From an uncultured beta proteobacterium (GTDB lineage Bacteria > Pseudomonadota > Gammaproteobacteria > Burkholderiales > Rhodocyclaceae), in contig CAIWVX010000342.1 of NCBI GenBank assembly GCA_903916205.1, positions 1 through 11,309 on the forward strand: a stretch of 11,309 nucleotides of DNA, given 5' to 3'. Shown here piece after piece: positions 1-6,516 of the stretch. Made by a program: the position numbers and the translations under genes. Each line of letters begins with the position of its first letter. Position 1 is the first letter of the stretch. The notes beneath the pieces were generated by a model. It made no database searches. It was not told the DNA's origin and saw nothing but the letters and a program-made list of their open reading frames with translations.

Positions 1-636
1 AAATTCCACGGTCAAAAAACGTCTATTGGTGAGCCTTACGACATGTTTTCGATGACGGCGGCTCACCCCACGTTAGCGATTCCTTCTTATGTCCGCATAA
101 CCCATGTTGGAAACGGTAAATCCGTCGTGGTACGTGTCACAGACCGCGGCCCGTTTCATGCAGACCGCATCATTGACCTTTCTTACGCCGCCGCTTACCG
201 CTTAGGTTACATCAACAATGGCAGTTCGCTGGTTGAGGTTGATGCCATTTTGCCGGACGACAGCACAGCAATGGCCTATGCTCAGGCCAAACCGCTTCCT
301 GCGCCGAGTCAATCGCCTGTCGAGCGTGACCCCATCACCTCACTGGCAACCCAACGTGTCGTTACGGCACCCTCCGTCTTAACGCCTCCGGCTTCGCCGG
401 TACAGACTGGAATCTTTCTTCAGTTAGGGGCTTTTTCTAATGCCGACAATGCCGCCAGCTTACGTTCGCATTTATCACGTGAACTTGACTGGCTAAGTGA
501 AGAGATCCAAATCAATCCGGGAGGTGGAATGCATCGAGTCCATCTCGGCCCATATCAAACACGCAGCGATGCCGAGAAAGTCGCCGAAAAAATCAGGCAA
601 TCTCTTGGCTACAAACCGACTTTTGTTCTTCGCTGA
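1..636 (+). CDS. rlpA: RlpA-family septal ring lytic transglycosylase, 5' partial
   Basis: The reading frame is open from base 1, so the N-terminus (signal peptide or lipobox and the start of the barrel) lies outside the window; 211 residues are visible. Residues 1-70 are the C-terminal part of a double-psi beta-barrel. The stretch GEPYDMFSMTAAH (10-22) carries the Glu, Asp and His (E11, D14, H22) that match the spacing of the catalytic set described for Pseudomonas RlpA. VRVTDRGPFH (44-53) supplies the second Asp, D48. A Pro/Ser/Ala-rich linker (about 80-135) leads to a C-terminal SPOR domain (about 137-211, starting GIFLQLGAF), which in this family binds peptidoglycan stripped of stem peptides at the septum. 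The protein should therefore act in the periplasm or outer membrane, cleaving naked glycan strands during daughter-cell separation. It converges on yebC. I see no clear intrinsic terminator after its stop. Confidence 0.93.
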   Translation, partial: KFHGQKTSIGEPYDMFSMTAAHPTLAIPSYVRITHVGNGKSVVVRVTDRGPFHADRIIDLSYAAAYRLGYINNGSSLVEVDAILPDDSTAMAYAQAKPLPAPSQSPVERDPITSLATQRVVTAPSVLTPPASPVQTGIFLQLGAFSNADNAASLRSHLSRELDWLSEEIQINPGGGMHRVHLGPYQTRSDAEKVAEKIRQSLGYKPTFVLR

Positions 637-767
637 CTATTGCCCCGGTCAGATTTATCCATGAATAACGCAAATAGAAACGGTCTTGAAGCCTTGGTTG
701 GCTGGCTTCTGTGTGCATAATGGACTTGACCATCACGGATAATGCTGGCCGAGTCTATGAAGCATGC

Positions 768-790
768 AAAAACGGTGCCGCAGCACCGTT
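768..790 (-). terminator. Intrinsic terminator of yebC
   Basis: On the minus strand an 8-bp perfect stem (AACGGTGC paired with GCACCGTT, loop TGCG) is followed by a run of five T before GC. It lies about 20 bases past the yebC stop codon. The T-run is on one side only, so it serves yebC and not the converging rlpA gene. Confidence 0.85.
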
Positions 791-808
791 CAAGGGCGTA
801 GTGAAAAA

Positions 809-1534
809 TTAGGCGTTGATCACCACATTGGTGTAAACCTCTTGCACATCGTCGAGGTTTTCGAGCACGTCAATTAGGCGCTGCATTTTTACCGCCTCGT
901 CACCGGACAGTTCCGTCTCGTTTTCGGCCTTCATCGTAACCTGCCCGAACTCAGCCGTCAGCCCTTTGGCTGCGAGCGCTTCTTTGATGCTCAGGTAATC
1001 GTACGGCGGGGTGATGATTTCGATTGAACCATCCTCGTGGGTCAATACATCGTCGGCACCGGCTTCAATCGCCGCGTCCATCAAGGCCGCTTCGTCGGTC
1101 CCGGGAGCAAACAGCAGTTGGCCGCAGTGTTTAAACATAAAACCCACGCAACCATCGCTACCCATGTTGCCGCCGTATTTATTAAAGGCGTGCCGGACTT
1201 CGGCGACGGTGCGGGTACGGTTGTCGGTCAGGCAATCAACCATTAGAGCCGCGCCACCGATGCCATAACCCTCATAGCGAATTTCGACATAATCGACACC
1301 TTCCAATTCGCCGGTGCCCTTTTTGATGGCATTGTCGATTTTGTCTTTGGGCATGTTGACGCCCTTGCCTTTATCGACGGCCAGACGCAAGCGCGGATTA
1401 AAACCGATGTCGCCGCCTCCCATCTTCGCAGCCACGGTGATTTCCTTGGCGATCTTGGAGAAAGTAGCACCACGTTTTTCATCCTGGCGCCCTTTGCGGT
1501 GCTGGATATTTGCCCATTTGGAGTGTCCGGCCAT
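809..1534 (-). CDS. yebC: YebC/PmpR family protein (TACO1-type)
   Basis: The 241-residue product is full length for the family. It opens with the hallmark [18 protein letters not shown] and continues with FSKIAKEI (25-32), NPRLRLAV (46-53) and [14 protein letters not shown] (63-76). YEGYGIGG (87-94) and the middle-domain [17 protein letters not shown] (118-134) follow. The family was long annotated as a transcriptional regulator. More recent work on bacterial YebC and mitochondrial TACO1 ties it to translation of proline-rich or otherwise difficult stretches on the ribosome. The start was set at the MAGHSKW methionine because the reading frame further upstream lacks conservation and GAGGTGAG sits at ribosome-binding distance before this ATG. 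In many proteobacteria yebC precedes ruvC; here it ends at its own terminator and stands alone. Confidence 0.95.
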   Translation of the reverse strand: MAGHSKWANIQHRKGRQDEKRGATFSKIAKEITVAAKMGGGDIGFNPRLRLAVDKGKGVNMPKDKIDNAIKKGTGELEGVDYVEIRYEGYGIGGAALMVDCLTDNRTRTVAEVRHAFNKYGGNMGSDGCVGFMFKHCGQLLFAPGTDEAALMDAAIEAGADDVLTHEDGSIEIITPPYDYLSIKEALAAKGLTAEFGQVTMKAENETELSGDEAVKMQRLIDVLENLDDVQEVYTNVVINA

Positions 1535-1887
1535 ACTCACCTCGTGTGTAGGCTGCCTTAGCGTGACGGCGATCAATAAACGGCTGATCCCTCTAAGCGC
1601 CTTGTCAGCGTTCGATAATAGAGTTTGAAAATTCAGGCGCAGATTTTACCATTTTCACCGGGGTTCTTTTTTACCGTTCATTCTCACTAGCCGCCTGTCG
1701 GGCTTGATGGGTCGAAGTGAAAAATGTGGGAGACGAACGCCGTTTTTCACGGATTTCAAGCGAATAGCTATTCTATTCGCGCCGAAATACGGGGAAAAAT
1801 GAGCCGTCTTCCCGCATTTTGCAGCCGACTTGGTCAAGCCCGACAGGCGCTAGGCATCGCACCGGGCTTTGATCAAGCGACGTTCAG
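1535..1887. other. Gene-free region between sodB and yebC
   Basis: These 353 bases hold no convincing gene. The yebC-proximal part (1535-1686) must contain the yebC promoter, with a possible minus-strand TATTAT -10 near 1615-1620 but no good -35. The rest is dominated by the inverted-repeat element at 1687-1853, listed separately. A 60-codon minus-strand open frame spans 1655-1837, but most of it reads through the palindrome, so I do not call it a gene. Confidence 0.7.
1687..1853. repeat. 167-bp near-palindromic element with 16-bp perfect terminal inverted repeats
   Basis: The left end CGCCTGTCGGGCTTGA (1692-1707) is the exact reverse complement of TCAAGCCCGACAGGCG (1834-1849). Just outside, each end is bordered by CTAG (1687-1690 and 1850-1853), which could be a target duplication. 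The interior also folds back on itself. GAAAAATGTGGGAGACG on the left resembles the complement of CGTCTTCCCGCATTTTGC on the right. The centre is a hairpin, GCGAATAG (1760-1767) with CTATTCGC (1773-1780), placed exactly at the midpoint. The whole unit could form one long imperfect hairpin. It resembles a non-autonomous MITE or a REP-like intergenic repeat. It has no coding capacity of its own, and I cannot name its family. Confidence 0.8.
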
Positions 1888-2475
1888 TTAAGCGGCAAAA
1901 TTGCGCTCGGCAAAACTCCAGTTGGCAAGGTTGTTCAGGAAGGTTTCAACAAATTTAGGGCGCTGATTACGGTAGTCGATGTAATAGGCGTGTTCCCATA
2001 CGTCGATGCACAGCAAGGGCTTGTCTCCCGTGGTTAGGGGCGTGCCGGCGGCACCCATGTTGACGATATCCACTGACCCGTCAGTTTTCTTAACGAGCCA
2101 AGTCCAAGCTGAACCGAAGTTGCCGACGGCTGAGGTTTGGAAGGCTGTTTTGAAGGCGTCAAATGTGCCCCATTTTTTATTAATCGCATCGCTCAATGCG
2201 CCAGTCGGAGCGCCGCCACCATTTGGCTTCAGGCAATTCCAGAAAAAAGTATGATTCCAGACCTGCGCGGCATTGTTGTAGAGGCCACCCGCCGGTGCTT
2301 TTTTGACGATGGCTTCAAGATCGAGTGACTCGTATTCGGTGCCCTTGATCAGGTTATTGAGATTGGTGACATACGCCTGATGATGCTTGGCGTAGTGGAA
2401 TTCAAAGGTTTCTTGCGACATGTGGGGGCTTAGCGCATGGGTGGCAAATGGCAGTTGCGGTAGTTGATGTTCCAT
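1888..2475 (-). CDS. sodB: Superoxide dismutase [Fe]
   Basis: This 195-residue cytoplasmic enzyme converts superoxide to oxygen and hydrogen peroxide. All four metal ligands are visible: H27 (FEFHYAKHH), H75 (QVWNHTFFW), D158 and H162 (DVWEHAYYIDYRN). The second-sphere Gln in NNAAQ (Q71) and the FGSAWTWLV stretch (120-128) favour iron over manganese. Metal use cannot be settled from sequence alone. AAGGAG lies 7 bases before the ATG. The gene starts 37 bases after the xseA stop on the same strand, so it is probably co-transcribed with xseA, although an internal promoter in the end of xseA is possible. A palindromic element follows the gene. Confidence 0.97.
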   Translation of the reverse strand: MEHQLPQLPFATHALSPHMSQETFEFHYAKHHQAYVTNLNNLIKGTEYESLDLEAIVKKAPAGGLYNNAAQVWNHTFFWNCLKPNGGGAPTGALSDAINKKWGTFDAFKTAFQTSAVGNFGSAWTWLVKKTDGSVDIVNMGAAGTPLTTGDKPLLCIDVWEHAYYIDYRNQRPKFVETFLNNLANWSFAERNFAA

Positions 2476-2512
2476 TATTTCTCCTTGGTTTGACTTACTC
2501 GGTGCGTTGTCT

Positions 2513-3892
2513 TTAGCGGGGCGGACGATTTTTATACTGACATGTCGAGCTCACTTTGGCCTCAACACGTCCACGGTGAAAGTTGACCGCGATCAGGTCG
2601 TTTGGTTCCAACGTGTGACAGTCACGCAGGATGGTTCCAGCGGCATCAGTGACGATGCTGTACCCGCGCGCGAGCACCGCTTCAGGATTTAGATGCGTCA
2701 AGCTAGCGGTGAGTCGAGCGATATCGCCATTTTTATGGTTCAGATGGTTGAGCCATTGACTGCGCAATTTAGAGGCTACCGCTTCTAGGCGACGGGTCTG
2801 AAGCGTCGTGTCGGGTCGCGCCAGAATCAAGCGGCGGGAGAGGTTGGCGAGTTGGTTGCGACCGTGTGCGCTATTTTCCCGTAAGCCGCTGTCCAAACGC
2901 CGTTGCAGATTAAGCAAATGCTCGCGTTGCTGCGCTAGCGTTTGGGCTGGATGAAGCAAACGATGCGCTAGGGTGTCAAGATACTGGCTGCGCTGTTCGA
3001 TGTTTTGTCTAATTCGGTGGCGTAGCACACGACGATAGTCAGCTAAGGTGGCGGTCAGTGCAGCTCCCTCCGGTGCCGCCAGTTCAGCCGCGGCCGTCGG
3101 TGTTGGCGCACGTTGATCGGCAACGAAGTCGGCGATGGTGAAATCGGTCTCGTGACCAATGCCACTAATTATTGGGATTGAACTGGCGCGAATAGTGCGT
3201 GCCAATGCTTCGTCATTAAACGCCCAAAGATCCTCTAGGCTACCGCCACCACGGCTGAGAATCAAAACGTCGCATTCTTGGCGTTGTCCGGCGCTATGAA
3301 TGGCGTTGGCGATGTGCACGGGCGCAGACTCTCCTTGCACGGGCGTCGGATAAATAATAATTTTGACATGTGGAGCACGGCGTCTGAGCGTACTCAACAT
3401 ATCTTTCAACGCGGCCGCCTGTGGTGACGTGACGAGACCAATGCACCGGGGAAAGGAATTCAACGGACGTTTGTTCGCGTCGGAAAAAAGTCCTTCACTT
3501 TCGAGTTTATTCTTAAGTTGTAAAAAGCACTCATAAAGATTTCCCAGACCGGCTTTTCGTGCGGCTTCGACATTAAGCTGAAAGTCACCGCGGGCTTCGT
3601 AGAGTGTCACCAATACACGAGCCTCGATGTGCTGCCCGTTTTCAAGTCGCCAACCCAATAGCTGTGCGCGATTACGAAACATCACGCAACGGACTTGGGC
3701 GGCGGCATCTTTCAGAGAAAAATAAACATGGCCTGAACTGGCATAAGTCAAATTTGAAATTTCTCCGGAAACCCAGCACAGAGGAAATCCCAATTCGAGT
3801 TTTTCGCGAGCCAAGCGGTTAAGGATAGAAACCGGGATAACCGAAGAAGGGGCAGCCGCCATGCTGGCGTTGGCGTAAAGAATATCTTTCAT
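2513..3892 (-). CDS. xseA: Exodeoxyribonuclease VII large subunit
   Basis: The 459-residue product is normal length for XseA. With XseB it forms exonuclease VII, which degrades single-stranded DNA from both ends and works in mismatch repair and processing of damaged DNA. An N-terminal OB-fold (about 18-112) contains LCWVSGEISNL and SSGHVYFSLKD. The catalytic domain follows from about 125. It carries IGLVTSPQAAALKDML (151-166), LSRGGGSLEDLWAFNDE (212-228) and the hallmark SGIGHETDFTIADFVADQRA (243-262). A helical stretch (about 280-400) precedes the closing LARGYSIV (407-414). An in-frame TAG two codons before this ATG rules out a start further upstream. The ribosome-binding site is poor, and M11 is a possible alternative start. 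No xseB lies beside it in this window. Confidence 0.96.
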   Translation of the reverse strand: MKDILYANASMAAAPSSVIPVSILNRLAREKLELGFPLCWVSGEISNLTYASSGHVYFSLKDAAAQVRCVMFRNRAQLLGWRLENGQHIEARVLVTLYEARGDFQLNVEAARKAGLGNLYECFLQLKNKLESEGLFSDANKRPLNSFPRCIGLVTSPQAAALKDMLSTLRRRAPHVKIIIYPTPVQGESAPVHIANAIHSAGQRQECDVLILSRGGGSLEDLWAFNDEALARTIRASSIPIISGIGHETDFTIADFVADQRAPTPTAAAELAAPEGAALTATLADYRRVLRHRIRQNIEQRSQYLDTLAHRLLHPAQTLAQQREHLLNLQRRLDSGLRENSAHGRNQLANLSRRLILARPDTTLQTRRLEAVASKLRSQWLNHLNHKNGDIARLTASLTHLNPEAVLARGYSIVTDAAGTILRDCHTLEPNDLIAVNFHRGRVEAKVSSTCQYKNRPPR

Positions 3893-3982
3893 GCGCTAAT
3901 TCTACCGCCTTGTCAAATCATGCACACCTTTCGAGCAATTTTCAGCAATGACCTCCTGAAGCCCTTGTTCCTACAAGCTTTT

Positions 3983-3988
3983 ATTATA
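3983..3988 (-). promoter_or_regulatory. Candidate -10 box for xseA-sodB
   Basis: The plus-strand ATTATA reads TATAAT on the minus strand, a perfect -10 hexamer about 90 bases before the xseA start. No recognisable -35 lies 16-18 bases further out, so this is a candidate only. Confidence 0.4.
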
Positions 3989-4097
3989 ACTAATTGATTT
4001 TAATGAGTTTAATGATATTGTCTATTTTTGCTGCAAGGTGTAAAAATCCCTTTATCTAGCGGGACTTAGCGTCTCGGTTTACGGTTAATCCACTGAG

Positions 4098-4126
4098 TTG
4101 TCCACAGATTTTGTGGACAATAAATT
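4098..4126 (+). promoter_or_regulatory. Candidate exbB promoter overlapping a perfect dyad
   Basis: TTGTCCACA (4098-4106), five bases (GATTT), then TGTGGACAA (4112-4120) form a perfect 9+9 inverted repeat. TTGTCC could act as a -35, with exactly 17 bases to TAAATT (4121-4126) as a -10; each matches the consensus at four of six positions. If so, the dyad would fill the -35 and spacer and could be an operator. Each half is also one base away from the DnaA-box consensus TTATCCACA. Confidence 0.4.
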
Positions 4127-4143
4127 ACGATTACTTTAACGCA

Positions 4144-4160
4144 GGGCTTGCCGCAAGCCC
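4144..4160 (+). promoter_or_regulatory. Hairpin in the presumed exbB leader
   Basis: GGGCTTG (4144-4150) pairs perfectly with CAAGCCC (4154-4160) across three bases. No T-run follows on either strand, so it is not an ordinary terminator. It would lie in the 5' untranslated region, about 48 bases before the exbB start. Its function is unknown. Confidence 0.4.
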
Positions 4161-4207
4161 CGGCTCAAGCTAAAGTCTCCGACTGTAGAAATTATTGAGG
4201 GGAAAGC

Positions 4208-4816
4208 GTGTTTTCTATCATTTTGGCGGCCGGTTGGCCCATTTGGCCATTACTGTTCGCGTCCATTATTGCTGTCGCTTTAATTATTGAACGTCTGATG
4301 GCTTTACGTCGTTCCAAAGTTCTTCCGGCGGGTTTGTTGCAATGGGTTATCGCCGAATACCGGCAACAGGGTGCCAACGAAGCGATGCTCAACCGTATCG
4401 AAGCCGAATCGCCACTGGGGTGCGTTCTGGCAGCCGGTTTGCGCAATGTGGGCAGCTCGCGCGAAATCATGCGTGAGTCGATCGAGGAAGCCGGCAACAT
4501 GGTTGTCCATGAACTCGAGCGTTACTTAACAACGTTGGGGACTATCGCCTCAATCAGCCCGTTGATGGGTCTATTCGGTACGGTGGTTGGCATGATCGAA
4601 ATTTTCGGTTCGCAGTCGCCCACCGGGACAAACCCGATGCAATTGGCTCATGGTATTTCAGTGGCGCTTTACAACACCGGTTTCGGTTTGATTATTGCCA
4701 TCCCAGGCATGATCTTCTGGCGTCATTTCCGCGCGTTAGTGACCAGTTTTGTCCTTGAGATGCAACTGCAGTCGGTGCGATTGGTTGAAGTGTTACATGG
4801 CGAACGCAAAGTTTGA
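4208..4816 (+). CDS. exbB: MotA/TolQ/ExbB family proton channel protein
   Basis: The 202-residue inner-membrane protein has the three-helix ExbB/TolQ layout. Helix 1 is about 4-28 (IWPLLFASIIAVALIIERL). A cytoplasmic domain holds ESPLGCVLAAGLRN (67-80) and the family motif ELERYLTTLGTIASISPLMG (102-121). Helix 2 runs about 112-133 with GLFGTVVGM, and helix 3 about 150-172 with ALYNTGFGLIIAIPGM. The conserved polar residues of the channel, T125 and T157, are present. With ExbD it would form a proton-conducting motor that energises an envelope process. The start is GTG, preceded by GAGGGG at good distance. The family does not separate ExbB from TolQ by sequence alone. There is no tolA, tolB or tonB nearby, and the lipid A genes downstream suggest a house-keeping envelope role. 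Confidence 0.9.
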   Translation: MFSIILAAGWPIWPLLFASIIAVALIIERLMALRRSKVLPAGLLQWVIAEYRQQGANEAMLNRIEAESPLGCVLAAGLRNVGSSREIMRESIEEAGNMVVHELERYLTTLGTIASISPLMGLFGTVVGMIEIFGSQSPTGTNPMQLAHGISVALYNTGFGLIIAIPGMIFWRHFRALVTSFVLEMQLQSVRLVEVLHGERKV

Positions 4817-4837
4817 ACGCCGGTTGAGGATCTGACG

Positions 4838-5254
4838 ATGAATTTTCAACGTGGACGCACGCATGATGAGCCTGAAATCAATCTGATTCCACTCATTGAT
4901 GTGTTACTGGTTATTATTATTTTCTTGATGCTGACCACCACCTACGCCAAGTTTTCGGGACTTGAAATCAACCTACCTACGGCAGATTCAGGCCAACAGG
5001 CCGAGCAACCGAATGAAGTCAATGTAGCGGTTACGGCGACCGGCCAGGTGCTTGTTAATAAATCACCTTTAACGGCTGTTGATGTAAAGTCCATCAGTGA
5101 AGCGCTACAAAAAGCCGCAGGAGACGCCAAAGACCCGGTGATCATTATCAATGCGGATGCCAAGGCAACACACCAAAGCGTGGTCGATATCATGCAGGCT
5201 TCACAGACGGCGGGTTATCCGCATATTTCTTTTGCGACGCAAACGCCCCGCTAA
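4838..5254 (+). CDS. exbD: ExbD/TolR family biopolymer transport protein
   Basis: This 138-residue partner of the ExbB-like protein lies 21 bases downstream with GAGG before its ATG. A short cytoplasmic N-terminus leads to one membrane helix (about 16-36). The motif EINLIPLIDVLLVIIIFLML includes the essential membrane Asp, D21, which carries the proton relay in ExbD and TolR. The periplasmic domain (about 42-138) shows the family's GLEINLPTA start and an IIINADAKATHQSVVDIM stretch typical of its C-terminal fold. ExbD dimers sit inside the ExbB pentamer and connect the channel to a periplasmic effector. The natural effector cannot be read from this window. Confidence 0.93.
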   Translation: MNFQRGRTHDEPEINLIPLIDVLLVIIIFLMLTTTYAKFSGLEINLPTADSGQQAEQPNEVNVAVTATGQVLVNKSPLTAVDVKSISEALQKAAGDAKDPVIIINADAKATHQSVVDIMQASQTAGYPHISFATQTPR

Positions 5255-5312
5255 CGCGCTTTATTCCGTATCTCTTTCACGGTATTGAGCCGTCAGCCGG
5301 TGAAAACGTGAA

Positions 5313-6359
5313 ATGAGACTCTCCGACATCGCGCAATACATACCCCGTTTATGGTACCAGCAGCGGATGTCGCCTGTACTGTGGCCTCTTCTGCCCTTCG
5401 CCTGGTTACATTTGTCGATAAGTTGGTGTCGAAGGGCTTTGTATCGCATGGGTGTGCTGAAATCCTTTCGTTTGCCGGTGCCGGTCATTGTGGTCGGCAA
5501 TCTAACGGTCGGTGGCAGCGGTAAAACGCCCTTGGTACTCGGGTTACTTGAGCGTTTACGCGAGCAAGGTTGGCAACCGGGGATCATCTCGCGTGGCTAT
5601 GGCGGCACCAATCAGACGATTCAATCGGTGACTTCCGATTCGCTTTCGTCGCAGGTGGGTGATGAGCCGCTGCTATTGGCACGGCGCACCGGCGTTCCGG
5701 TGTTTGTCGGGCGTGACCGGGTGGCCGTTGGTCACGCTCTGTTGGCCGCGCACCCGGAGTGCAACATTATTATTTCCGATGATGGCTTGCAGCATTACCG
5801 TCTACAACGTTCGGTTGAAATCGCTGTTTTTGATGCGCGTGCGGCGGGCAACCGACAGATGCTGCCCGCCGGGCCGTTACGTGAACCGCTTCGGCGCTTG
5901 TCTGAGGTCAGTGCCGTAGTATGGAATTCGACGCCGATGGCCGTGAGGGATAGCATTCCAGTTAATGTGCCGACTTTTTCCATGCACTTGATCGGGCAAA
6001 AATTTCATCGGCTGGGTGACACGAGTCAAACGTGTTCGACCGATGATTTGCAGGGGAAGCGTCTTTATGCGCTGGCCGGAATAGGGAACCCCACCCGATT
6101 TTTTGCCCAACTTGAAGCGCTCGGGTTGGTATTCGAGGCCCATCCTTTTCCCGATCATCACCGTTATCATGCCGTTGACCTAGCATTTGCACACGATGGC
6201 GTGTTGCTGATGACGGAGAAGGATGCAGTAAAATGTTACGGTCTGGTGATGAGCGAAGCTTGGTTGTTGCCGGTAGAAGCTCAGCTTGATGCCTTATCCG
6301 ATGGACGTTCCTTGCTCACTATAATTTTGGAGAAACTCGATGGACGCACGCTTGCTTGA
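5313..6359 (+). CDS. lpxK: Tetraacyldisaccharide 4'-kinase
   Basis: The 348-residue enzyme phosphorylates the 4' position of the lipid A disaccharide using ATP, on the cytoplasmic face of the inner membrane. It is the sixth step of the Raetz pathway. A hydrophobic N-terminal segment (about 20-45) anchors it. Motifs in order are VVGNLTVGGSGKTP (60-73, Walker A), IISRGYGG (91-98), GDEPLLLA (116-123), SDDGLQHYRL (155-164), LPAGPLREP (184-192), GIGNPTRFF (256-264), FPDHHRY (279-285) and TEKDAVK (301-307). All are typical of LpxK and none is missing. The ribosome-binding site is weak, but the N-terminal length fits the family. The end overlaps the next gene by 20 bases. Its presence means the organism makes lipid A. 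Confidence 0.97.
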   Translation: MRLSDIAQYIPRLWYQQRMSPVLWPLLPFAWLHLSISWCRRALYRMGVLKSFRLPVPVIVVGNLTVGGSGKTPLVLGLLERLREQGWQPGIISRGYGGTNQTIQSVTSDSLSSQVGDEPLLLARRTGVPVFVGRDRVAVGHALLAAHPECNIIISDDGLQHYRLQRSVEIAVFDARAAGNRQMLPAGPLREPLRRLSEVSAVVWNSTPMAVRDSIPVNVPTFSMHLIGQKFHRLGDTSQTCSTDDLQGKRLYALAGIGNPTRFFAQLEALGLVFEAHPFPDHHRYHAVDLAFAHDGVLLMTEKDAVKCYGLVMSEAWLLPVEAQLDALSDGRSLLTIILEKLDGRTLA

Positions 6360-6516
6360 TATTCTTGTCTGCCCGATTTGTAAGGCCAATCTTGAATACC
6401 GCAAGGCTGACGCAGAACTGGTGTGCAAACCGTGCAAACTGGCGTTTCCAATACGCGACGACATCCCGGTGATGCTTGAAGATCAGGCGCGACAGATTAA
6501 CCCCGGAGAGGCTTGA
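6340..6516 (+). CDS. Trm112 family zinc-ribbon protein (YcaR-like)
   Basis: This 58-residue gene starts inside the end of lpxK. The protein begins MDARLLDILVCPICKANLEY and has two Cys pairs, C11-x2-C14 and C29-x2-C32, forming a zinc ribbon. It ends with the family's FPIRDDIPVML stretch (36-46). Relatives include E. coli YcaR, which also lies before kdsB. Eukaryotic and archaeal Trm112 activates and stabilises methyltransferases for tRNA, rRNA and release factor. The bacterial partner is less clear. GGAG lies 8 bases before its ATG, inside lpxK. Its stop shares one base with the kdsB start (TGATG), so translation of the three genes is probably coupled. Confidence 0.93.
   Translation: MDARLLDILVCPICKANLEYRKADAELVCKPCKLAFPIRDDIPVMLEDQARQINPGEA

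Larger units (their letters stand above)
3893..4207. other. Divergent intergenic region, xseA / exbB
   Basis: These 315 bases hold no gene and must drive both the xseA-sodB unit (leftward) and the exbB cluster (rightward). An AT-rich stretch (about 3975-4035) contains a perfect minus-strand TATAAT. The exbB side has a 23-bp dyad and a GC-rich hairpin. These are listed separately. Confidence 0.75.

Noticed and set aside
688..709. GAAGCC/GGCTTC hairpin after rlpA as a terminator
   Set aside because: The stem is only six base pairs with a ten-base loop and no T-run follows.
661..720. 19-codon frame starting ATGAATAACG after rlpA
   Set aside because: It has no ribosome-binding site, no recognisable product and a length expected by chance.
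1655..1837. Minus-strand open frame of 60 codons between yebC and sodB
   Set aside because: Most of it lies inside the palindromic element, it has no recognisable domain and no convincing ribosome-binding site. Open frames of this length arise readily in such repeats.
3940..3960. AGGAGGT on the minus strand as the ribosome-binding site of xseA or a leader peptide
   Set aside because: It is about 50 bases from the xseA ATG, a stop codon closes that frame two codons before the start, and the only frame next to it would use CTG and span ten codons.
3893..4207. Replication origin, suggested by an AT-rich stretch and two DnaA-box-like sequences
   Set aside because: There are only two boxes, both non-consensus and explained as one dyad, and no dnaA, dnaN, gidA or parAB nearby.
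3893..4207. Fur box before exbB
   Set aside because: No sequence close to the GATAATGATAATCATTATC pattern was found; the AT-rich tract has no matching symmetry.
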